A stretch of DNA of 64,000 bases, taken from Chryseobacterium shigense. Lineage in GTDB: Bacteria; Bacteroidota; Bacteroidia; Flavobacteriales; Weeksellaceae. The first letter of the stretch is position 1; each line of letters begins with the position of its first letter. The DNA lies in assembly GCF_900156575.1 (NCBI RefSeq), contig NZ_FTNY01000001.1, positions 682,001 through 746,000 on the forward strand, written 5' to 3'. Shown here piece by piece: positions 1 through 8,474 of this stretch. The translations under genes and the position numbers were made by a program. The notes below the pieces were generated by a model. It worked only from the letters and a program-made list of their open reading frames with translations. It had not been told where the DNA came from and did no database searches.

Positions 1-720
1 CAATGTATGTTTGAATGCTCCTTCAAACTGGATATCCGACAGTTCTGTTTCAAAAGTGGTATGACGGCAGTGGTCACTCCAATAGGTGTCTAAAACTTTC
101 AGTTCCGTTTCGGTAGGATTTCTTTTTTCTGTTTTAAAGTATTCCTGAATGAACTTAAGGTCATCCAATCCCAGCGCAAAACCGTGGTTATTGTAAAAAT
201 TTTCAAGTTCAGCGTCATCGAAATTGATGAAGTTTTCGTGGATCAAAACTTTTGTTGGAATTTCATCTGCCGGGATGTTTAAAACAGAAAGATCTTTTTC
301 CTGAGATTCCACTTTATTGATCAGAAGGTCTTTGATTTTCACAAGATCGCCTTCAGCAATGCCTTCAAACTGGATCAGTTTTCCGCTTCTTACTTTGGAC
401 TTTTCATTTTCCGTGAGTAAAGCAATACACTGCTGGGCAGAATCTGCACGCTGATCATACTGGCCGGGAAGAAATTCCATGGCAAACCAGATCTCCTCTC
501 CAGGATTTTCTGTATGTAAAATATCAGTCACAGGATCTACGAAAGTGCTGTTGACCACTTTTTCGAACTCTCCTTCATTCAGTCCGAAAATATCATAGAC
601 ATTATACACTTTCACATTTTTGACCGCCGGAACGACTGCTTTTACTTCATCAAAAATTTTTGGACTTTCAACATCGAAAATACCTCTTTTTTCTACGAAA
701 ATTCTTTTGTTATTAGACAT
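1..720 (-). CDS. purL: Phosphoribosylformylglycinamidine synthase, N-terminal part (runs off left edge)
   Basis: Catalyses the fourth step of de novo purine synthesis, converting FGAR to FGAM with ATP and glutamine in the cytoplasm. The 240 residues visible start MSNNKRIFVEKRG and include the family signature YWSDHCRHTTF near residue 211, which belongs to the FGAM synthase core. The N-terminal layout fits the long single-chain PurL of Bacteroidota (about 1,200 residues, with a C-terminal glutaminase domain), but that part lies outside the window. purB, another purine gene, lies about 2.5 kb upstream on the same strand, separated by two unrelated genes. The identification is firm; the full length is inferred. 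Confidence 0.93.
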   Translation of the reverse strand, partial: MSNNKRIFVEKRGIFDVESPKIFDEVKAVVPAVKNVKVYNVYDIFGLNEGEFEKVVNSTFVDPVTDILHTENPGEEIWFAMEFLPGQYDQRADSAQQCIALLTENEKSKVRSGKLIQFEGIAEGDLVKIKDLLINKVESQEKDLSVLNIPADEIPTKVLIHENFINFDDAELENFYNNHGFALGLDDLKFIQEYFKTEKRNPTETELKVLDTYWSDHCRHTTFETELSDIQFEGAFKHTL

Positions 721-796
721 TAGATGTCAGATTTTAAATATTAGATTGATTACTTTCTTTTTACTTTTTCCAGAACCAATAACGGCCCTTTATATT

Positions 797-2221
797 TTAA
801 AGCTTCAACGTCAGATTATTATCATCTGTGCCGTCTGTATTGGAAGCATTTCCTGATGCATTGATCCAGTCTTCTCCGTTCAGAACCAATTTAAAGGAAT
901 AGGTTTTCCCTTTTTCAAAACGGGATTTCGGAATTTCCAACTCGAAGCGGTTATCTTCTTTCTTCGTTAACTGATAGTTCTTATTGTCGGTCTTCCAATC
1001 ATTGAAAGATCCTGCAACAGAAGCGCTATTGATCAGTTTTGAGTTTAAATTCTTTGGATGGGTATAGGTAAACACCACATTCTCTCCTTTCAGGTAATAT
1101 CCTTCTGTTTGCTTTTTGCCCGGTGCTATTGTCAGATCATTCGCTAATCTGGCAGCTGAATTATAAAGAGCCGGAAACGTATCCGGTCCGCTGATATTAA
1201 CGATTAAGCAAATCCCCATATTCAGCTCAGGATAGATCATAAACCAGGTCTGATCTCCAAATGCACCTCCGTGCTTATACCCCATTTTACCGTGTTCGCT
1301 AAGACCAAAGCCATCCCAGAAATAGCCATACCAATCTCCTTTGCTGTTACTGATATTTCTTTGAGATTCCTGAACAACTGAATTTTTTGAATCCAGTTCG
1401 TACTTTAAAAACTTCACCATATCTCCCATCGTCGATTTGGTTTTTGATCCGCCTGCACCCCATAAATGGCTTATGGATCTTGGCATCAGACGTCCGCTCG
1501 TATAATATCCGTTCGCCAGGACCTCATCTTTCCCCAATTCCAGTTTGGTATGATTCATTCCTGATTTTGAGAATATATTTTCTTTAATCAGTGTTTCATA
1601 ACTTTGACCATATATATTTTCCAGCATAAGGCCTGTCAATTCAAGACTTAAGTTGCTGTAAGCATATTTTGTTCCGGGTATCGTATCCAGTTTTACTTTT
1701 TGAAGATCCTGCTTAAAATGATCTTTTGTATAGTTTTCGCCTAAGGCATTGTATTGAAAAGGCGTTTCATCTGACATTGTTTTCCGGATTTCAGAATCAT
1801 CCGGAAGATTACGGGGTAATGCTGTTCTGTAGGAAATAAGATCTTTAATTTTAATCGGAGTTCCATTATATTCTAAGTTAGGATAAGATCCTTTCAGATA
1901 CTTACGAATATCGTCTTCAAGATTAATTTTATTTTCCAAAACGGCCTGAGCCAACAATTGTCCGGTAAAAAGCTTGGTTACAGATGCTATTTCAAAATAG
2001 GTATTGTCATCCACTTTATTTCCCTTTCCTTTATCTATTTCCCCAAAATGTTTTGTGTACACTTTACCGTCTTTCACTATTCCGACCGATACGGAATAAG
2101 CGCCCGATTTTTCTTTTAATTTCTGTGCATTCCTCTCCATAATGGAAAACATCTCTTTCTGGCTTTGAGAGAAGCTTTTTGCAGACACAAGAATCAATAA
2201 AAAAATCGACAGGTTCTTCAT
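797..2221 (-). CDS. Serine hydrolase of the beta-lactamase class C/PBP4 type with C-terminal glycogen-binding-like domain
   Basis: A secreted 474-residue protein. A signal peptide (MKNLSIFLLILVSAKSFS) precedes a class C-type transpeptidase/esterase domain. Visible catalytic motifs are S80-V-T-K83 (SxxK), Y188-S-N190 (YxN) and H317-G-G319 (the KTG-equivalent HGG). Residues from about 385 to the end, with the segment VAGSFNDW, resemble the AMPK/CBM48-type glycogen-binding beta-sandwich, so this is a two-domain fusion. Members act as peptidases, esterases or D-aminopeptidases, and sequence alone does not say which. It is unlikely to be a true antibiotic-resistance beta-lactamase. The neighbours (purL and a WG-repeat protein) give no functional hint. 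Confidence 0.85.
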   Translation of the reverse strand: MKNLSIFLLILVSAKSFSQSQKEMFSIMERNAQKLKEKSGAYSVSVGIVKDGKVYTKHFGEIDKGKGNKVDDNTYFEIASVTKLFTGQLLAQAVLENKINLEDDIRKYLKGSYPNLEYNGTPIKIKDLISYRTALPRNLPDDSEIRKTMSDETPFQYNALGENYTKDHFKQDLQKVKLDTIPGTKYAYSNLSLELTGLMLENIYGQSYETLIKENIFSKSGMNHTKLELGKDEVLANGYYTSGRLMPRSISHLWGAGGSKTKSTMGDMVKFLKYELDSKNSVVQESQRNISNSKGDWYGYFWDGFGLSEHGKMGYKHGGAFGDQTWFMIYPELNMGICLIVNISGPDTFPALYNSAARLANDLTIAPGKKQTEGYYLKGENVVFTYTHPKNLNSKLINSASVAGSFNDWKTDNKNYQLTKKEDNRFELEIPKSRFEKGKTYSFKLVLNGEDWINASGNASNTDGTDDNNLTLKL

Positions 2222-2230
2222 GGGCTATTG

Positions 2231-3190
2231 TTATTTTACAAATTTATTTGGATTATCGGGATGTTCTTTCTGAAACTGTTCCGCTTCTTTTATTTCATTC
2301 TTCAGCCATTTTTCGTACGGGACTTTTTCATCATAATCCAGGGTATACTTTTCTTTGCCGTCTTCTGAAACAAGGAATGTAAACCGGTCAGAAACCATAC
2401 TGTCCCTACTCGAAGCATAGGTATTGATCTGGTAATAAGGAAAATTATCTTTAGGCCTGTCTACAATTTCAAAAATTAATTTTTTCTCAGCCTCAGACAT
2501 CTTAGGATAAACATTGATATAATATAATCCTGAAAGTGTTTTATTCTGTTTTTCAAAAAACCGGAGAATATTCTTTTCTTTTTCGTTGTAATGAAAAGGA
2601 TTGGGATAATATTTCCCCTGAATTTCTTTGTCTTTATCGGATGATTTCACAATGGGCTTTACGGTTTCGCCTTTGGTATTCATTACGCCCCAGGTTCCAC
2701 CTACGATTCCTTTATGTTCATCTTCTGTCTTTTCCCAGTCGCAGCCGTCACAAAACAATGCATACCCGTACTCGAAATAGGAAACAAAGTCATGTTTGGG
2801 TTCTATGGCGATTTTTCCATTCCGGTCGGCAAAACCTACTTTTCCATTCTTAACGAATCTTCTGACTCCTTCCTTGAAATAATCTGCTCCATTGTCATAA
2901 AAGAAAGGCCTGTAAAGAAAGTTACCTTTTTTGTCGTAGACATAGCCCCATGCATTTTTTTCTTTGACTTCCCCTTTTTTGGAACCGTCGAAATAAATGG
3001 TTTCCTCTTTTACAAGATCTCCATCTTCAAGATCCGAATATATTTTAAACTGAGCAGGAACGATAATTTTTCCGTCCTGATCTTTCACTCCCGCCAAGGT
3101 ATCTTTTGAGATAAAATACTTTAAAACCTCTTTCTTCTGGGAAAAAGAAAGGATGGGTATCATGGCAATAAGTAAAAGAGTTTTTTTCAT
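2231..3190 (-). CDS. Secreted WG-repeat protein
   Basis: A 319-residue exported protein of unknown role. I place the start at the ATG of MKKTLLLIAMIPILSFSQ, which gives a clean signal peptide; a longer reading begins inside the preceding hairpin. The body carries WG-type repeats (for example AWGYVYDKKGNFLY, KVGFADRNGKIAIEPK and TWGVMNTKGETVKP), which fold as short beta-hairpin blades. The C-terminal third has no recognisable repeat. It ends 9 bases before the serine hydrolase start on the same strand, so the two are probably co-transcribed. Confidence 0.8.
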   Translation of the reverse strand: MKKTLLLIAMIPILSFSQKKEVLKYFISKDTLAGVKDQDGKIIVPAQFKIYSDLEDGDLVKEETIYFDGSKKGEVKEKNAWGYVYDKKGNFLYRPFFYDNGADYFKEGVRRFVKNGKVGFADRNGKIAIEPKHDFVSYFEYGYALFCDGCDWEKTEDEHKGIVGGTWGVMNTKGETVKPIVKSSDKDKEIQGKYYPNPFHYNEKEKNILRFFEKQNKTLSGLYYINVYPKMSEAEKKLIFEIVDRPKDNFPYYQINTYASSRDSMVSDRFTFLVSEDGKEKYTLDYDEKVPYEKWLKNEIKEAEQFQKEHPDNPNKFVK

Positions 3191-3203
3191 GTTGAATCTA
3201 AAA

Positions 3204-3230
3204 TAAAAAATGCAGCCCAAAAGACTGCAT
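3204..3230 (-). terminator. Rho-independent terminator after purB
   Basis: Read on the minus strand, the stem ATGCAG/CTGCAT closes a 9-base loop and is followed by a T-rich run. It begins six bases past the purB stop and separates purB from the WG-repeat gene. Confidence 0.7.
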
Positions 3231-3235
3231 CTGTT

Positions 3236-4663
3236 TTATACTTTAAGGTCAGCCTCTAATCCTATCAGGTCTTTATTCTGATCCAGAATCGGCTGGACTT
3301 CATTCGCGATGAACTCCTCTGTCTGGATAGGGGCAAAACCGATAAAGTTTTTAGGATCTAAAACTTCTTTTAATTTTGATTTATCTAATTTTAAAGAATC
3401 ATCATTTAAGATTCTTTCAATAAGGTCATTTTCTTTTCCTTCTTCTTTCACTTTCTTGGAAGCTTCCATAGAATGCACTCTGATCACTTCGTGAATTTCC
3501 TGACGGTCACCACCAGCTTTCACTTCTTCCATGATGATATATTCCGTTGCCATGAAAGGAAGCTCTTCTTCGATATGTTTGTTGATTCTGTTTGGATACA
3601 CAACGATTCCGTTCATGATGTTGTTCCAGATTAACAGGATTGCATCAACAGCTAGGAATGCCTGAGGAATCGTCAGTCTTTTGTTGGCAGAATCGTCCAG
3701 TGTTCTTTCAAACCACTGAGTAGAAGCTACCATAGCAGAACTTGTTGTCAGGGACATTACATATTTTGCCAAAGCCCCGATTCTTTCACTTCTCATTGGA
3801 TTACGTTTGTACGCCATAGCAGATGAACCGATCTGGTTTTTCTCGAATGGCTCCTCAATTTCTTTAAGATTTTGAAGAAGACGTAAATCGTTGGTGAATT
3901 TATGAGCAGACTGAGCAATATTTCCTAATAGAGCGACTACTTTAGCATCGATTTTTCTGTCATAAGTCTGACCTGAAACGCCAAATACTTTCTCAAAACC
4001 GAATCTTTTTGAAAGTTCTTTATCTAAGTGTTTTACTTTTGAATAGTCCCCGTTGAAAAGCTCTAAGAAACTTGCCGCTGTTCCTGTCGTTCCTTTTACT
4101 CCTCTGAAACGAAGGGTTTCTAAGAAGAAATCCAGCTCTTCGATATCAAGAACCAAACTCTGTAACCAAAGGGTCGCTCTTTTTCCCACTGTCGTCAGCT
4201 GAGCTGGCTGGAAATGAGTAAATCCTAAGGTTGGAAGGTCTTTATACTGAATGGAGAAATCAGCTAAGCTTTTTATCACATTCACCAGCTTTTTCTTTAA
4301 GATTAAAAGCCCGTCACGGATCTGAATAAGGTCGGTATTGTCTCCTACAAAAGCTGAAGTAGCTCCCAAGTGGATAATTCCTTTTGCTGAAGGCGCCACA
4401 TCACCATAGGTGTGAACGTGAGCCATTACATCATGACGGAATTTTTTTTCATACTCAGCCGCTTTATCGTAATCGATGATTTCGGCATTGGCTTTCAGCT
4501 CAGCAATTTGCTCTTCTGTAATATCAAGACCCAGGTCTTTTTCAATTTCAGCTAAAGCTATCCAAAGCTTTCTCCAGGTACGGAATTTGTTATTATGTGA
4601 GAAATTAAACAACATTTCTTCACTGGAATAGCGCTCTTCCAATGGATTTTTGTAGGAATTCAT
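3236..4663 (-). CDS. purB: Adenylosuccinate lyase
   Basis: Cleaves SAICAR to AICAR and adenylosuccinate to AMP, so it acts twice in purine synthesis. The fumarase/aspartase superfamily signature GSSAMAYKRNP carries the catalytic serine loop, and the N-terminal region (YSSEEMLFNFS) and HLGATSAFVGDNTD segment are typical of the family. I choose the ATG of MNSYKNPLEERYSS (475 residues); eight further in-frame codons upstream look like leader sequence. A hairpin terminator lies directly after the stop. Confidence 0.95.
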   Translation of the reverse strand: MNSYKNPLEERYSSEEMLFNFSHNNKFRTWRKLWIALAEIEKDLGLDITEEQIAELKANAEIIDYDKAAEYEKKFRHDVMAHVHTYGDVAPSAKGIIHLGATSAFVGDNTDLIQIRDGLLILKKKLVNVIKSLADFSIQYKDLPTLGFTHFQPAQLTTVGKRATLWLQSLVLDIEELDFFLETLRFRGVKGTTGTAASFLELFNGDYSKVKHLDKELSKRFGFEKVFGVSGQTYDRKIDAKVVALLGNIAQSAHKFTNDLRLLQNLKEIEEPFEKNQIGSSAMAYKRNPMRSERIGALAKYVMSLTTSSAMVASTQWFERTLDDSANKRLTIPQAFLAVDAILLIWNNIMNGIVVYPNRINKHIEEELPFMATEYIIMEEVKAGGDRQEIHEVIRVHSMEASKKVKEEGKENDLIERILNDDSLKLDKSKLKEVLDPKNFIGFAPIQTEEFIANEVQPILDQNKDLIGLEADLKV

Positions 4664-4850
4664 TCTTTCTTTTACTTTTAGATGCACAAAAATAAGGATT
4701 TTCGGTGAGAGATGAAAATTGTAAAGGGTGTTTTAAGCTTACGTCAGAGCAATTTTATTTTCTTCATCGGCAAACCTGTAAAAGCCTGTTTCCAATGATT
4801 GTATTTCTGCCCTCAATTGCGTTGATAAACACAGATATTCTGTAGTTTCA

Positions 4851-4879
4851 TTGAGATTTCCTGAAAAGGACTAATTTTG
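4851..4879 (+). promoter_or_regulatory. Bacteroidota-type promoter of the AraC gene
   Basis: TTG at 4851-4853 and TAATTTTG at 4872-4879 match the -33/-7 consensus with an 18-base spacer. The AraC start codon follows 37 bases later. Confidence 0.6.
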
Positions 4880-4916
4880 CAGATTCATTTTTAAACTCTA
4901 CTAATTCATCAATTCA

Positions 4917-5798
4917 ATGGGCTTACAGAAACTGGAAATAAAGAAAAACATCCAAAAAGAAGAGGATAAGAATTTGTCTTTCCGCATTTTTGATCTGGAC
5001 AGAGAAAGGCTTGAGGAATACCGGCAGCCCCACAAAAAAGATCACTTCTGTATTATTGTCATGGAAACCGGCCATCTTCAGGTTCATATTGAAGAGAAGA
5101 TGCATCACCTTAAGCCGGGAAAGATCTCTGTGATTTTCCCTGAACAGGTTCAGTTTATCTCGAATCCGGGTGAGGATTTAAAAGGGAAAATTATTCTGTT
5201 TGAAGAAATACTGTTCTGCTCTGATATTCTGAAAAATGAACTGAGCACTTATAATGTGAATCTTTCGACACAACTTAACTGTACGATCCTTCCTCCAAAA
5301 GATTTTGAACGAAGTAAGAATCTGCTGGAAATCATCCAGGATATTTACATGAACCCGAGTCTTATCAAAAAAGAGCAGGCCCGTTTTTATATTAAAATTT
5401 TCCTGCTGGGTCTCATAGAGTCTATTCACGGACTGCATCCGGTATTGTACAAGGAAACTACGGATAAGCCTTTGTATGTGCGCTTTAAAAAATACCTTAA
5501 TCAACATTACAAGGAGCAGCGAACGGTTCAGTATTATGCTGAAAAATTAGCCATTACGCCTAAAAAACTTAATTCCATCACCAAGAAACATTGCGGAGAA
5601 ACAGCGATTCATGCCATTCATAACCGTATTCTGATGGAGATCAAAAGACAGCTTTTATTTTCAGACCTTACGCATAAAGAGATTGCATTTGACCTTGGTT
5701 TTAATTCTCCTTCTGCTCTTAATAAGTTCGTAAAATCGAAATTAAAAGAGACTCCAACGGAACTTCAGCAGGAGTTGGCGCAAATGTATAACGGATAG
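4917..5798 (+). CDS. AraC-family transcriptional regulator
   Basis: A 293-residue DNA-binding regulator. The N-terminal half is a cupin-like sensing domain (HFCIIVMETGHLQVHIEEKMHHLKPG, about residues 42-70). The last 100 residues form the double helix-turn-helix of AraC/XylS proteins: EKLAITPKKLNSITK is the first helix-turn-helix, and HKEIAFDLGFNSPSALNKFVK the second. The iron-type alcohol dehydrogenase starts 65 bases downstream on the same strand, so it is the likely target. The inducer is not evident. Confidence 0.88.
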   Translation: MGLQKLEIKKNIQKEEDKNLSFRIFDLDRERLEEYRQPHKKDHFCIIVMETGHLQVHIEEKMHHLKPGKISVIFPEQVQFISNPGEDLKGKIILFEEILFCSDILKNELSTYNVNLSTQLNCTILPPKDFERSKNLLEIIQDIYMNPSLIKKEQARFYIKIFLLGLIESIHGLHPVLYKETTDKPLYVRFKKYLNQHYKEQRTVQYYAEKLAITPKKLNSITKKHCGETAIHAIHNRILMEIKRQLLFSDLTHKEIAFDLGFNSPSALNKFVKSKLKETPTELQQELAQMYNG

Positions 5799-5863
5799 TC
5801 TCATTTGTATAGCATCACGCGGCCCGGCTTATCTAATTTTGCATCATTATAAGAAAAAGAAAA

Positions 5864-7030
5864 ATGAGTAAATTATTTATTGCAGGAGAAGTTTTCCATG
5901 GTCCTGGAAGTCTTGAAGAATTAAAAAATATTAAAGGTAAAAAAGCGGTTATCGTAACCGGAGGGGGTTCTATGAGAAAAAGCGGAACGCTTGACAGAGC
6001 GATTGCTTTTTTAACTGAGGCAGGAATAGAAACTAAGGTTTTTGATGGTGTGGAAGAGGATCCTTCCTCTGCAACCAGCCTTAAAGGTGCTGAAGTAATG
6101 AGCGCTTTTGAACCGGACTGGATTATCGGTCTGGGAGGATGTTCTGCGATTGATGCCGCAAAAATCATGTGGGTATTCTATGAATTTCCTGACACGGACT
6201 TTGATTCATTAATCAAGCCTTTCTCTGTCCCTGTCTTAAGAAACAAAGCTAAATTTATCGCAATCCCATCTACCAGCGGAACAGGGACTGAAACTACAGG
6301 ATTAGCCGTGATTACAGATCGTGAAAAGGGCGTAAAATATCCTATCGTTTCTTATGAACTGACTCCGGATATTGCGATTGTAGACGGTGAAATATGTGCT
6401 TCAATGCCTGCTCACATTACGTCTAACACAGGTTTAGATGCGTTGACCCATTGTGTAGAAGCTTATGTTTCGAATATTGAGAATAACTATGCAGATGCAC
6501 TGGCTAAAGGGGGGCTTGAAATTGTATTTGATAACCTGAAAGAAGCTGTGAATAATCCGACGAATATTAAGGCACGTCAGAATATGCATGATGCTTCTTT
6601 TATGGCAGGTTTAGCGTTTAATAATGCGTGGTTGGGAATTGTTCATTCTCTATCTCATCAGGTAGGTGCCTTGTATGGTATTCCTCATGGAGCTTCGAAT
6701 GCTATTTTCTTGCCTAATGTGATCCGTTTCAATGCTCAGGCGACCGAACGTTTCCCTGATATGGCGAAGGTCATTGGTAAAGAAACGGCAGAAGATCTGG
6801 CTCAGGCTGTTGAAACCTTGCGTTCTGAAGTGAATAACCATTCATCGCTAAAAGCGTTTGGAATTTCAAGAGAAGATTGGGATAAAAACCTGGATTACAT
6901 CGCCAACAATGCACTAATTGATCCTTGTACAGGTTTCAATCCGCGTGTACCGACCCTGGAGGATCTGAAAACCATCTACAATGCTTGTTATGAAGGTCTT
7001 GTATATGCTGAAGAAACCGTTCTTGGCTAA
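5864..7030 (+). CDS. Iron-containing alcohol dehydrogenase
   Basis: A 388-residue group III (FucO/AdhB-like) NAD(P)-dependent dehydrogenase. The expected divalent-metal ligands are visible: D192 and H196 in GLDALTHCVEAYVS, H261 in IVHSLSHQ, and H275 in GIPHGASNA. The nucleotide loop reads GLGGCSAID, with Cys where GGGS is usual. The substrate cannot be told from sequence; family members act on short-chain alcohols, diols or aldehydes. A TAATTTTG -7 element lies just upstream (5834-5841) without a well-spaced -33 box, so it may be partly co-transcribed with the AraC gene. Confidence 0.9.
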   Translation: MSKLFIAGEVFHGPGSLEELKNIKGKKAVIVTGGGSMRKSGTLDRAIAFLTEAGIETKVFDGVEEDPSSATSLKGAEVMSAFEPDWIIGLGGCSAIDAAKIMWVFYEFPDTDFDSLIKPFSVPVLRNKAKFIAIPSTSGTGTETTGLAVITDREKGVKYPIVSYELTPDIAIVDGEICASMPAHITSNTGLDALTHCVEAYVSNIENNYADALAKGGLEIVFDNLKEAVNNPTNIKARQNMHDASFMAGLAFNNAWLGIVHSLSHQVGALYGIPHGASNAIFLPNVIRFNAQATERFPDMAKVIGKETAEDLAQAVETLRSEVNNHSSLKAFGISREDWDKNLDYIANNALIDPCTGFNPRVPTLEDLKTIYNACYEGLVYAEETVLG

Positions 7031-7076
7031 TATGGTGTTTTTTTAACAGAACCCTATTCGTCATTGGATAGAAATA

Positions 7077-7105
7077 AAAAGACCATTCTTGTGAATGGTC
7101 TTTTG
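7077..7105 (+). terminator. Rho-independent terminator after the alcohol dehydrogenase
   Basis: GACCATT and AATGGTC form the stem of a hairpin followed by TTTTG, about 50 bases past the stop codon. Confidence 0.75.
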
Positions 7106-7225
7106 TATATTGTTATTAATTTTTCAACGGAAGGTGATTTTATTTGAATTTATTTTTTTAATTTAGTACAACTCAGCGCTTGAAAAGCTTATGAATTAAA
7201 ATAACAAATCAAAACCAAACTTACT

Positions 7226-7375
7226 ATGAAAAATTTAAAAAAATTAACTCCATCCGATTTAAAAATAATTTCAGGAGGCTGGGTTCCGCCACCGGGAGGG
7301 AGATGTCCGGATGGAACTTGCCAGTACACAGAAAACGGACCGTGCAGAATTTACAATGCCGATAAATGTTATTAA
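7226..7375 (+). CDS. Small GG-leader (bacteriocin-like) peptide
   Basis: A 49-residue peptide, below usual gene-calling size. It begins MKNLKKLTPSDLKIISGG: a charged leader that ends in a double glycine, the form recognised by C39-peptidase ABC exporters and shared by the bacteriocin-like peptides common in Chryseobacterium. The 31-residue core after GG is rich in Gly, Pro and Cys (Cys in GGRCPDG, GTCQ, GPCR and DKCY), which suggests two disulfides or another modification. A strong terminator follows 50 bases after the stop. No exporter lies nearby. A peptide with the same leader type is encoded convergently just downstream. Confidence 0.75.
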   Translation: MKNLKKLTPSDLKIISGGWVPPPGGRCPDGTCQYTENGPCRIYNADKCY

Positions 7376-7424
7376 AACTGATTTGATCTTTATTCAGATT
7401 TAAATTAACTAAAATCATACAGAT

Positions 7425-7456
7425 AAAGCCGCTCTTGTGAACGGCTTTCTTTTTTT
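7425..7456 (+). terminator. Terminator between the two convergent GG peptides
   Basis: AAAGCCG and CGGCTTT pair around a 10-base loop and are followed by CTTTTTTT on the plus strand. The reverse strand has only a short T-run, so it serves mainly the plus-strand peptide. Confidence 0.8.
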
Positions 7457-7516
7457 CAGTGAATACCTTAAAGCATCAGAAAATGATCCTTACGGTATTT
7501 GGCGATCATCCATTGG

Positions 7517-7657
7517 CTATAACTCAAGTCCGCAGCTTGAGCCTACAGGAATACATTTTTTCACAAATGAACACCAGAAGTATCCTGCTAAACACATGGG
7601 AATACCTCCCTGAACTGTTTTCAATTCCTGTTTTGAAAGTTTTTTTAGATTTTTCAT
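7517..7657 (-). CDS. Small GG-leader (bacteriocin-like) peptide, minus strand
   Basis: A 46-residue peptide read on the minus strand. Its leader MKNLKKLSKQELKTVQGG is nearly the same as that of the convergent peptide 140 bases away. The core after GG contains four Cys (PMCLAG, FWCSF, KKCIP, SSCGL) and no overall charge bias. The matching leader pattern (KKL, then L-K, then GG) is strong evidence that this frame is real and that the longer plus-strand frame across it is not. Role unknown; probably an exported peptide. Confidence 0.75.
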   Translation of the reverse strand: MKNLKKLSKQELKTVQGGIPMCLAGYFWCSFVKKCIPVGSSCGLEL

Positions 7658-7816
7658 ATAGTCTTTTTTGATCTTTCCTACTCTATAAGCTTTTCGGATT
7701 CTGCTATGATTCGGTAATACTAATATACATTTTTTAATTGAAACCTAATTTCATTCATTAATAAATATAAATTAAAGAATAATCAACACAAAACCATTAC
7801 ATCATCATTAAAGCCG

Positions 7817-7845
7817 AAAAAGCCGCTCTTACGAAACGGCTTTTT
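7817..7845. terminator. Bidirectional terminator
   Basis: AAAAAGCCG and CGGCTTTTT form a nine-base stem with T-runs on both strands. It lies 19 bases past the stop of the minus-strand GCIGSAGY protein. Confidence 0.8.
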
Positions 7846-7863
7846 ATTCTTAAGAATTGGGAT

Positions 7864-8277
7864 TTACTGATAAATCACAACATCATCTTTTTTAATCTGA
7901 TACCCTGTTTTTTTGTAAGGAACTAAAACATACGTTTCTTTAATATGGCTTCCACTTTTCCAAATTTTACTTTTTCCTTCTCTGGCAAGGATAATGCTTT
8001 TTGCATTGTCATAGGGAATAAAAATTTCAGCCTTTTTCATATCTTTACTAAAGATCACAGCGGTCATTGAAGTGGAACTTTTATCTGAACCTACTTCCTT
8101 TAGTTTGATTTTTTGTGCAAAAACTTTTACACAATCATTTTTGATTTGTGAATAGGTATAACCTGCCGAGCCTATACAGCCGTGAACATCTCTATCACCT
8201 CCCAGAACAGGCGTTTTTTGTTGGGTAAAGGCTAAACAACTGCAGAGCATTGTGCCTAATAAAATAGTTTTTCTCAT
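7864..8277 (-). CDS. Small secreted protein with GCIGSAGYTYS motif (copy 2)
   Basis: A 137-residue exported protein (signal MRKTILLGTMLCSCLAFTQ). The mature part opens with GGDRDVHGCIGSAGYTYS and a second Cys in NDCVKVFAQKIKL, so two cysteines probably form a disulfide. The rest is predicted beta-rich and ends KKDDVVIYQ. It is clearly paralogous to the gene immediately upstream (8475-8861), with the same motif order and C-terminus. I do not recognise a described function; similar small proteins occur widely in Bacteroidota. The duplicated pair is separated by a terminator, so the copies may be expressed independently. Confidence 0.75.
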   Translation of the reverse strand: MRKTILLGTMLCSCLAFTQQKTPVLGGDRDVHGCIGSAGYTYSQIKNDCVKVFAQKIKLKEVGSDKSSTSMTAVIFSKDMKKAEIFIPYDNAKSIILAREGKSKIWKSGSHIKETYVLVPYKKTGYQIKKDDVVIYQ

Positions 8278-8417
8278 AGTAAAATATTAATGGTTTGAGT
8301 TGTATAAAAATAGAACAGCAACAAGGTATTAGTCGACCTAAGATACAAAAAAACAGGCTTATCTCCATATTATTTAACCTTTCTGATTTTGATATGCCTT
8401 TTTCAAGGAGTGCTGTT

Positions 8418-8451
8418 AAAAACAAAGAGACCACCTCAACAGGCAGTCTCT
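8418..8451 (-). terminator. Terminator between the tandem GCIGSAGY genes
   Basis: On the minus strand AGAGAC and GTCTCT form the stem, followed by TTGTTTTT. Confidence 0.65.
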
Positions 8452-8474
8452 ATGGTATGTATAAAATTTGTGGT

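Noticed and set aside
797..2221. An antibiotic-resistance AmpC beta-lactamase
   Set aside because: The fold motifs are those of the broad class C-type family; the fused domain and context do not support a resistance role.
7459..7671. A 70-codon plus-strand frame between the terminators
   Set aside because: It runs antisense to a leader-type peptide with a clear MKNLKKL start, and the translated plus strand has no protein-like features.
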